Assembly (NCBI RefSeq): GCF_039534125.1
Contig: NZ_BAAAUV010000018.1
Coordinates: 62,001 to 126,000 of the forward strand
Reading direction: 5' to 3'
Origin: Actinocorallia longicatena
Lineage (GTDB): Bacteria > Actinomycetota > Actinomycetes > Streptosporangiales > Streptosporangiaceae
Length of the DNA stretch: 64,000 bases
In this document: one piece after another, positions 58,046 to 64,000 of the stretch
How positions within the stretch are numbered: position 1 is the stretch's first letter
Layout of the letters: each line of letters starts with the position of its first letter
Program-made: the position numbers and the translations under genes
The notes under the pieces: generated by a model
What the model was told of the DNA's origin: nothing
Databases searched by the model: none
What the model saw: the letters and a program-made list of their open reading frames with translations, nothing else

Positions 58046-58500
58046 CCCGCCTCCTGATCGTCCACCACACGACCTCACCCGCGTTGCAGGAGCTCCTGGA
58101 GGCGGCCCGCTCCGGCGGATCGACCGAGGACGTCACGGGAGTGGAGACGATCACCCGCCCGGCCCTCTCGGCATCGGCCCCGGACGTCCTGGAAGCCGAC
58201 GCCATCCTCCTGGGAACCCCGGCGAACATCGGCTACATGTCAGGCGCTCTGAAACACTTCTTCGACACGATCTACTACCCGTGCCTGGAAGCCAAGCCGC
58301 AGTTGCCCTACGGCCTGTACGTGCACGGCAACAACGACGTGGCCGGCGCCGTCCGAGCCGTCGAGTCCATCGCCAAGGGCCTGTCCTGGCGTCCCATCCG
58401 TCCACCGGTCACCGTGACAGGACCGATCACGAAATCGGCCCTGGAAGCCTGCTGGGAACTGGGCGCCCTGCTCGCGGCCGAGATCGGTGAGCTGGTGTGA
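58042..58500 (+). CDS. Flavodoxin-like NAD(P)H-dependent reductase
   Basis: A 152-residue protein with the flavodoxin/WrbA-type FMN site: LLIVHHTTSPALQELLEAA, then ADAILLGTPANIGYMSGALKHFFDTIYY. The ATG overlaps the Gfo stop (ATGA), so they are a two-gene unit. It probably provides reduced FMN or reduces quinones. Confidence 0.8.
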   Translation: MTRLLIVHHTTSPALQELLEAARSGGSTEDVTGVETITRPALSASAPDVLEADAILLGTPANIGYMSGALKHFFDTIYYPCLEAKPQLPYGLYVHGNNDVAGAVRAVESIAKGLSWRPIRPPVTVTGPITKSALEACWELGALLAAEIGELV

Positions 58501-58541
58501 CCTTCTAGGCCGCGAGCGCGTCGATCATCTCGCGAGGGTGG

Positions 58542-59756
58542 TCAGCAGAGGTGGTTGCCGCCGACGTTGGCGTCGTAGAGGTTCTTGAGGGCGTCCCAGT
58601 TGGCCTTGTAGTCGGTGTAGATGGCGCCTGCGGTCTTGTCGCCTACCTTGATGAGGCGGAGGACGGTCTCGTCGGAGCCCATGCGGGAGCCGACGGTGAA
58701 GTTGGCGCTGCCGGTGAAGATGTACTTGCCGCTGGCGTAGCCGATGCCGTCGATCGTGTCGTTGATCGCGCCATCGATGATCATGTACTTGGAGTGGACA
58801 CAGCGGCTGGCTCCGCGCTTGAAGTCGCGGACCGAGACGGGGCTCTGGGTGGAGGTGCCGGCCGCGCGCAGGGCGTCGACGCCGCCCTGCTCGTCGGCGT
58901 TGTAGCCGTTGGTGATGACCTCGACGGTGCAGCCCTCCTTCTGGGCCTTGCGGAGCTGGGTGATGACGTCGGCGTCGTCGATGCGCTGCACCGTGATCCG
59001 GATGCTCTTGCCCGCCACACAGTCGACCTTGTCGATCACGCTCGTGCGGTGGTCGCCCGAGGCGCGCGGATGGAAGTGGGCGTGGCCCGCGACATCTTTG
59101 ATGATTTTGTAGTAGTCGGTGTCGTTGGCGTTGCTCGCGAGCTGGGCGAAGTAGCTCCAGTAGCCCGCCCACAGGCCCGCGCTGTCGGCGCCGGTGAGCA
59201 CGACGGCGTCGTTGGCCGAGTCGTAGCCGCCCGCGTTCCAGGTGATGTTGGCGCTGGTCTGGACGAGCACGTCCTGTGTGCCGCGGGTGTACCCGAACAG
59301 GTAGAACTTGTTGTGCATGTCGGTCCAGCTCGCGGTGTGGTTGCACGCGTAGTTCTCGCAGGTGCGGGCCCAGGTGTCGGCATGGGCGTCGTTGTCGACC
59401 TTCGTCTTCAAATCGGTGTACGCCGTGGTCGACGACTGCGAGGCGTCGCCGAGGTACTGGATCTTCACCCCCCGGTCGACGGCCGTCTGCAGGGCGTCGG
59501 AGATGCGGTTCGAGATCGACCACTCGCGGAGGTCGTAGTTGGCGATCTTGATCCAGGAGTTGTTCACGGCGCCGTCGATCAGGTAGACGAGCTTGTCCTC
59601 GATCTTCTTCTCGCCGGGGAGGGTCAGGATGATCTCGGAGCCCTCTGCTGCGGCGGCCGGGCCGGCCACACCGAGGATCATCATCGGGACGCAGGCGAGC
59701 GCGGTCAGCAGCGCGCCGAACCGCCTGGCGAGACGCCGGGAGAGGGTGAACGACAT
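58542..59756 (-). CDS. Secreted phospholipase D-like protein
   Basis: A 404-residue protein with a signal peptide (residues 1-37, ending PAAAAEG) and two HKD-type motifs: MHNKFYLFG (HxK) near 148 and CVHSKYMIIDG near 318, the second followed by GSANFTVGSR. An AAGGAG ribosome binding site precedes the ATG. The first motif lacks the usual Asp spacing but keeps His and Lys. PLD-like enzymes act on phospholipids, nucleic acid or related phosphodiesters; secretion favours an extracellular substrate. Confidence 0.87.
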   Translation of the reverse strand: MSFTLSRRLARRFGALLTALACVPMMILGVAGPAAAAEGSEIILTLPGEKKIEDKLVYLIDGAVNNSWIKIANYDLREWSISNRISDALQTAVDRGVKIQYLGDASQSSTTAYTDLKTKVDNDAHADTWARTCENYACNHTASWTDMHNKFYLFGYTRGTQDVLVQTSANITWNAGGYDSANDAVVLTGADSAGLWAGYWSYFAQLASNANDTDYYKIIKDVAGHAHFHPRASGDHRTSVIDKVDCVAGKSIRITVQRIDDADVITQLRKAQKEGCTVEVITNGYNADEQGGVDALRAAGTSTQSPVSVRDFKRGASRCVHSKYMIIDGAINDTIDGIGYASGKYIFTGSANFTVGSRMGSDETVLRLIKVGDKTAGAIYTDYKANWDALKNLYDANVGGNHLC

Positions 59757-59765
59757 GGATCTCCT

Positions 59766-60839
59766 TCAGAGGTTCGAGGGGAGGCCGTCGTGGAGCCGCA
59801 CGAAGGCCCTCCGGGTGCGACCAGCAGACCATGATGATCGCCGTTCATCTTTCGTTCGCGTGCCGGGCCCTTGCGTTTCCGTGCCGGGATCGAACGCCGC
59901 CGCCTCCCGGACGTCGCTGGGGGAGACGCCGTACGCGTCGCGGAACACCGTGCTGAAGTGCGACGGGCTGCCGAAGCCCCAGCGCGCCGCGATGGCCTGG
60001 ATGGAGCGGGCGCCGAGGGAGGGGTCGGCGAGGTCGAACCGGCACCGCTCCAGCCGTCGGGACCGGATGTGGGCCGCGACGCTCTGACCGGAACTGCCGA
60101 AGACCCGGTGGAGCTGGCGGACGGAGAGCTGATGGCGCTCCGCGACCGTCCGGGGGGACAGGCCGGGGTCGCCGAGGTGCTCCTCGATGAAGTCGTGGAT
60201 CCGCAGGAGGAGGACCTGGTCCCTGCTCCGCTCCGGCTCGCGTTCGCCCAGCCACTGGGCGAGCGCCGCGCTCACCAGGCTGGTCGTCGCGGCCGCCAGG
60301 TGCGTTCGGTCGGCGGCGGAGTACTCCGCGGACTCCCGCACCAGCTCGGTGAGGTAGCGGCCGAGCACCCCCGGGACCCCTCCGGCCGCGGGGAACACCC
60401 GCACGCCCGGCCCCCGGGCGGACCGAACGTGCGGCGCGACCGCGGACCGGGGGAGGTGGACCGACAGCACCGTGGACCGCCCGTTCCTGCTCCGGAACGG
60501 CTGCGAGCTGTCGATGAGGAAGAACGCGCCAGGCCGGATCGGAGCGCTCTCGCGCGCGAGGTCGATCGTGCCGTCGCCGTCGAGGAACAGCCCGAGCATG
60601 TACTGCTCAGGGTCGTCGCTCCTGACCAGCTTCGGTGTCCTGCGGCAGTCGACCGGGGGCATCGTCATCACCTGGACCCGGACGTCACCGAGATCCAGCC
60701 CGCTGACCGACGCCAGGAAGTCGTCCGCGTCGGGGCTGCTCGCCCAGGACGCGAAGTAGCTCTGCGCGGTGAGCTCGTGCCAGAAGGGGAAGCGGTCCTC
60801 GGGCGGGAGGCCGGCGGTGTCGAAGTGCTTGGCTATCAA
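59766..60839 (-). CDS. AraC-family transcriptional regulator (AraC-binding-like N-domain)
   Basis: A 357-residue regulator started by TTG, with AAGGGA seven bases upstream. The N-terminal 170 residues are the cupin-like ligand domain seen with the PF14525-type AraC proteins (FPFWHELTAQ, PIRPGAFFLIDSSQPF). The C-terminal double HTH is clear (LSPRTVAERHQLSVRQLHRVFGSSGQSVAAHI and SIQAIAARWGFGSPSHFSTVFRDAYGVSPSDVR). An extra 45-residue Arg/Ser tail extends past the HTH to the PLD gene. It may control the PLD-like gene 10 bases downstream. Confidence 0.87.
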   Translation of the reverse strand: MIAKHFDTAGLPPEDRFPFWHELTAQSYFASWASSPDADDFLASVSGLDLGDVRVQVMTMPPVDCRRTPKLVRSDDPEQYMLGLFLDGDGTIDLARESAPIRPGAFFLIDSSQPFRSRNGRSTVLSVHLPRSAVAPHVRSARGPGVRVFPAAGGVPGVLGRYLTELVRESAEYSAADRTHLAAATTSLVSAALAQWLGEREPERSRDQVLLLRIHDFIEEHLGDPGLSPRTVAERHQLSVRQLHRVFGSSGQSVAAHIRSRRLERCRFDLADPSLGARSIQAIAARWGFGSPSHFSTVFRDAYGVSPSDVREAAAFDPGTETQGPGTRTKDERRSSWSAGRTRRAFVRLHDGLPSNL

Positions 60840-60926
60840 GAACGTCCCTTCACTCGTCTCTCCCTTCGGTTGCTACCACAACGAGGGGGGCGCGGGTGAA
60901 AGGTGCGGCGGGCCTACGATGGGGCG

Positions 60927-61064
60927 GTGGGCGAGGAGCTGACGGGGCTGAGCGAGGTCGAGATGGCGGTGATCGACGCGGCCATCGCCGAGGAACTCGT
61001 GGAGCTGCTCGATCTGAGCCCGGAGCTGCTCGAGCGGTACCGGGCGCAGATCGTCAGCCGGTGA
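60927..61064 (+). CDS. Small acidic 45-residue protein (putative)
   Basis: GTG-started frame of 45 codons, MGEELTGLSEVEMAVIDAAI at the start and ending RYRAQIVSR, with 11 Glu/Asp, predicted all-helical and with high-GC codon third positions. GGGGCG is near the GTG. Its last 11 bases overlap the 3' end of the opposing kinase gene. No domain recognised; composition fits a small regulatory or coiled-coil protein. Confidence 0.45.
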   Translation: MGEELTGLSEVEMAVIDAAIAEELVELLDLSPELLERYRAQIVSR

Positions 61065-62625
61065 AGGCCAGATCGGTCTCCAGCTCGCCCGCGTAGGACG
61101 TGTCGCAGTGACCCGGCGCGCAGAAGTAGACCAGCAGCGCCGCGGGGGACGAGCCGCGCTGGATCACCAGCGCCGTAAGGTCCAGCCGCGAGCTCTGCTG
61201 CGGGTCGGCGACCGAGCCCTGGAAGCGGGTCGCCTGATGGCCGCCCGCCGTGGTCGGGACGCCCGCGCCCAGGGTGACCGTGCCCGGCAGCAGGTACTGC
61301 AGGTTCTTGTCCGGCGCGGTGTTCAGGGTGTCGCTGACCCGGGCGAAGACGCCGACCGACGAGCCGCCGCCGAGCTTCGCCACCCCCGACCAGTCGGCCG
61401 AGACGGGCGTCTGGAACAGCGCCTCGAACTTCGGCGCCTCCGGTGAGGCCACCGCGAACACGTCCGAGTGGGTGCTGGCCTTCCACGCCTGCGGGTAGGG
61501 GAAGCTGAACGGCGCCGCCGCGCTGCCCGGATAACGGGCCGTGCCGCCGCCCTGGAAGAACAGCGCAGCCCCCGCGAGCAGCGCGACCGCCGCCGCGACG
61601 GCCGCACCGATCAGCCGCCACGGTTTGCGGCCCGCCGTGGTCCGCTGGATGATCGTCGAGCCTCGTGAGATCGGCGGGACGGTGTCGGCCGTCGGCCGGT
61701 ACTGCTGCGGGACGTGCATCGGCGGGAACGAGCGCAGCCTCGGATCGGACACCGGCTCCCCGAGGGCCGCGCGCAGTTCCAGCACGAACTCCCGGCACGT
61801 GCCGTACCGGGCGGCCGGATGCTTGGCCAGGGCCCGCCCGAACACCCCGTCGACGGCCGGAGGCAGGTCGGGACGGTGCGAGGTCAGCGTCGGCGGCTCG
61901 TCCTGGACGTGCGCGTAGATGAGCGCGAGCTGGCTCTCCCGGTGGAAGGGCGCGGTCCCGGCCAGCATCTCGTAGGCGACGTTGGCCAGCGCGTACTGGT
62001 CGCAGCGGCCGTCGACCTGCTCGCCCCTGATCTGCTCGGGCGAGATGTAGCGGGGCGTCCCGACGAACTGCCCCTGGCTGGTCAGCCCGGACAGCGACGA
62101 GGCGCTCTTGGTGAGCCCGAAGTCCGTCAGATAGACGTGCTCGGGATGCTCGCCCGAATCCGATCCACCGCCCGAGATGAGGACGTTCGCCGGTTTCACG
62201 TCCCGGTGGACGAGGCCCGTCTCGTGGGCGGAGTCCAGCGCGGAGGCGATCTGGCCGAGCAGCGCGCAGGCGCGGTCCGGCGGCAGGATCCCCGACCGGG
62301 TCATGAGCTCACGCAGATCCAGCCCCGAGACGTACCGCATGGCGATGAACAGCAGCCCGTCGGCCTCGCCCGCTTCGAAGATCGGGATGATGTAGGGGTG
62401 GTCCATCCCCGCGACGGTCCGCGACTCCCGGACGAACCGCAGCCGGAACCGCTCGTCGTAGGCCAGGTGCGGTGCCAGGATCTTCAGCGCCACGACCCGG
62501 CCGAGCCGCTGGTCGCGCGCCATGTAGACCTCGGCCATGCCGCCGCGGCCGATGAGGTCGAGCACCTGGTAGGGCCCGATCATCCGGCCGGTGAGGGCGG
62601 CGGAGCGGTCCTCGGGGGGATTCAT
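61054..62625 (-). CDS. Membrane Ser/Thr protein kinase with extracellular domain
   Basis: A 523-residue kinase. The kinase domain (about 15-280) is complete: IGRGGMAEVYMARD, VALKIL, HRDVKPANVL, LTDFGLT and GTPRYISPEQIRG. A linker leads to one membrane span (LIGAAVAAAVALLAGAALFF) and a 130-residue extracellular domain rich in beta strands (SFPYPQAWKAS) with two Cys near the end (YFCAPGHC). No PASTA repeats. The ATG at 62625 overlaps the stop of the upstream gene (ATGA), so the two are a unit. Confidence 0.9.
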   Translation of the reverse strand: MNPPEDRSAALTGRMIGPYQVLDLIGRGGMAEVYMARDQRLGRVVALKILAPHLAYDERFRLRFVRESRTVAGMDHPYIIPIFEAGEADGLLFIAMRYVSGLDLRELMTRSGILPPDRACALLGQIASALDSAHETGLVHRDVKPANVLISGGGSDSGEHPEHVYLTDFGLTKSASSLSGLTSQGQFVGTPRYISPEQIRGEQVDGRCDQYALANVAYEMLAGTAPFHRESQLALIYAHVQDEPPTLTSHRPDLPPAVDGVFGRALAKHPAARYGTCREFVLELRAALGEPVSDPRLRSFPPMHVPQQYRPTADTVPPISRGSTIIQRTTAGRKPWRLIGAAVAAAVALLAGAALFFQGGGTARYPGSAAAPFSFPYPQAWKASTHSDVFAVASPEAPKFEALFQTPVSADWSGVAKLGGGSSVGVFARVSDTLNTAPDKNLQYLLPGTVTLGAGVPTTAGGHQATRFQGSVADPQQSSRLDLTALVIQRGSSPAALLVYFCAPGHCDTSYAGELETDLAFTG

Positions 62626-64000
62626 ATGTCCGCCGGATGGCCGCAGTAGCCGCAGAAGCGATGGGCGGGGCCGCGCCGCATGCCGCACTGGGTGCAGTAC
62701 TCGGGCCGGTCGCCCGCGCTCGGCTCGCGGGGGGCCGCCGCGAACTGCGGACGGCCCGCCGCCGAGGCGACCGGAGTCCAGATCGGCTCGGACCCGCTCG
62801 GCCCGCCGGGCGGGGTGCGGACCTGGCGTGGCCCGCTGTCCATGACGGTCAGGTTCGGCGGCACGCCGCCGCCGGGAGCGGGCTTGGGCCGCCGCAGGAA
62901 CAGGAAGCCGGCACCGAGCGCGGCCACCAGCAGGACGGCGGGCCCGATCGTCCAGGCGGTGAAGTAGGAGGTGCCGTCCGAGGAACTCTCCGAGGGCCGC
63001 TTGGCCTCCTTGGACGTCCCCTTCCAGGCCTGGGCGTTGCGCAGGTGCTCGATCGCGACCGCGTGGTCGGGCCGCAGCTTCAGCACCTGCTGGAGCACCG
63101 GGATCGACAGGCCGTAGAACCGGTCGTGGTACTGGGCGAGCGCGGTCTCGAACACGACGTCGACGGGGCCGCGCCGGGCGGTGACGCCCGCGGCGGTCAG
63201 CGCCTTCTGGATGTCCTGCGCGGTCGTGATCTTGAGGTCGCCGGGGGCGCCGGAGATCAGGGCGACGACCTCGCTCCTGGTGTCGTCGACGATCGCTCCG
63301 CCCACGGCGCCGCTGCTCAGCAGCTTGCCGATCTTGTCGCGGTCCTCGCCGAGGACGGTCTGCGACCCCGCGGGGTCGAAGTGCATCGTGTCGGTCGTCG
63401 GCGGGTTGGTCGTCGCGGGGCGTCCGTTCTTGAACGCCATCAGGTCGCTGGCCTTGGTCTGCCCGAACGCCCCCGCCAGCGGGACGGTCGGCAGGTTGCC
63501 GTCGGTCTTGTTCAGCTTGACGATCGTCGGGGCGGACGGGCCGTCCCCGGCCCTGAGGACGCTCGCGGGCAGCCCGTCCGTGCTCGGCGGATCGGTGTTG
63601 GGAAAGACCCGGACGGTCGGCGTCACCGTGCTGATGCAGGTCGACTCGCTGCGCCGCGGCGGGTAGCAGGCCTGGAGACGGAAGTCGAGGTCGCCCGTGC
63701 CCGCGGTGTGCTTGGAGAAGTCCGCGGGGATGTCCTTCTTGAAGTACTCGGCGAAGATCTTGTTGGCCGCGTAGACGCCCGGGTCCTGGCCGCTCGTCAC
63801 CGCCTGGGTGGCCGTCACGATGATCCCGTCGGGCGACACGGTGAACCCGCTGCCGCTGCCCAGGGGGACGTCGTAGGTGCGGGTGAGCTGCTTGAGCTGG
63901 GACCGGTCGTCGAACAGGGTGATCTCCACATGCGCGGACGTCTCGACCCGGACGGCCCCGGGGGTGACCCTGTCGATGGACCCGTTGGGATGCTCGTGGG
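62622..64000 (-). CDS. Trypsin-like pseudoprotease / zinc-ribbon membrane protein (5' end missing)
   Basis: Open to the window edge, so the N-terminus is missing; at least 459 residues are present. An HtrA-like domain is recognisable by GSGFTVSPDGIIVTATQAV and GAVGGAIVDDTRSEVVALISG, where active enzymes have His (TNNHVV), Asp (DVALLK) and GNSGGP. Here these read TATQAV, APTIVK and GAVGGA, so the whole triad is gone. A span (WTIGPAVLLVAALGAGFLFL) and a C-terminal zinc ribbon (YCTQCG and FCGYCG) follow. It is coupled to the downstream kinase by a 4-base overlap. A scaffold or sensor role is inferred. Confidence 0.8.
   Translation of the reverse strand, partial: HEHPNGSIDRVTPGAVRVETSAHVEITLFDDRSQLKQLTRTYDVPLGSGSGFTVSPDGIIVTATQAVTSGQDPGVYAANKIFAEYFKKDIPADFSKHTAGTGDLDFRLQACYPPRRSESTCISTVTPTVRVFPNTDPPSTDGLPASVLRAGDGPSAPTIVKLNKTDGNLPTVPLAGAFGQTKASDLMAFKNGRPATTNPPTTDTMHFDPAGSQTVLGEDRDKIGKLLSSGAVGGAIVDDTRSEVVALISGAPGDLKITTAQDIQKALTAAGVTARRGPVDVVFETALAQYHDRFYGLSIPVLQQVLKLRPDHAVAIEHLRNAQAWKGTSKEAKRPSESSSDGTSYFTAWTIGPAVLLVAALGAGFLFLRRPKPAPGGGVPPNLTVMDSGPRQVRTPPGGPSGSEPIWTPVASAAGRPQFAAAPREPSAGDRPEYCTQCGMRRGPAHRFCGYCGHPADI

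Overview
The window is a 64 kb piece of a high-GC (about 70 percent or more) actinomycete chromosome. Strong third-position GC bias, frequent GTG/TTG starts, an F420/LLM-type oxidoreductase, a DUF6777 lipoprotein, a PaiB-type regulator, GTP-dependent PEP carboxykinase and a SenS/SenR/HbpS-like locus point to a filamentous actinobacterium, probably Streptosporangiales (Nonomuraea/Streptosporangium-like). That placement is an inference from gene content; no rRNA gene is present. No tRNA, rRNA, CRISPR array, prophage or intact insertion sequence was found.

Layout. 0-5.6 kb: GroES-like protein, a secreted trypsin-family protein with an altered oxyanion hole, an SDR/Baeyer-Villiger monooxygenase pair, a lipid kinase and a secreted esterase-fold protein that has lost its Ser and His. 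5.7-13.0 kb: a five-gene minus-strand block (DUF5691, MoxR ATPase, DUF5682, VWA, and a SWIM-associated domain protein lacking its zinc finger), equivalent to the E. coli yehL/M/P/Q set. 13-22 kb: metal efflux, a Ser/Thr kinase diverging from a DUF6777 lipoprotein, a MITE-like inverted repeat, PaiB-type regulator, M50 protease, a sulfur-binding HNH protein with a mutated HNH His, a secreted tripeptidyl-type peptidase and an atypical response regulator. 22.1-32.0 kb: a Tad/Flp pilus operon (two pilins, TadE, TadG-like, CpaB, CpaE, CpaF, TadB, TadC) that runs into two large membrane proteins, one of them translationally coupled. 32-42 kb: ACT protein, membrane spermidine-synthase-like protein, a membrane-anchored unknown, two family III CoA-transferases (racemase-like and mesaconyl-CoA-transferase-like), a solute-binding/VWA chimera, an expansin-like protein and a secreted Cu/Zn-SOD-like protein. 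41.5-49.1 kb: a NIPSNAP-like gene, pckG, and an LLM oxidoreductase diverging from a PhyH / phosphotriesterase-family / P450 / SDR operon, with KstR2-like palindromes at two promoters. 49-54 kb: GH3 beta-glucosidase followed by a ROK regulator, OsmC and a RutE-like nitroreductase. 54-58.5 kb: SenR/SenS diverging from HbpS and a lipoprotein ankyrin protein, then a Gfo/Idh/MocA oxidoreductase and a flavodoxin-like reductase. 58.5-64 kb: secreted phospholipase D-like protein, AraC regulator, a small acidic ORF, and a Ser/Thr kinase coupled to a membrane protein carrying a dead trypsin-like domain and a zinc ribbon, cut by the window edge.

A theme of the window is proteins whose catalytic residues have been replaced: trypsin Gly193 to Phe, esterase Ser and His, HNH His to Arg, a receiver without phospho-Asp, and an HtrA-like domain lacking its whole triad. 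The most promising under-described systems are the MoxR/VWA block, the extended Tad operon, and the kinase/pseudoprotease pair.
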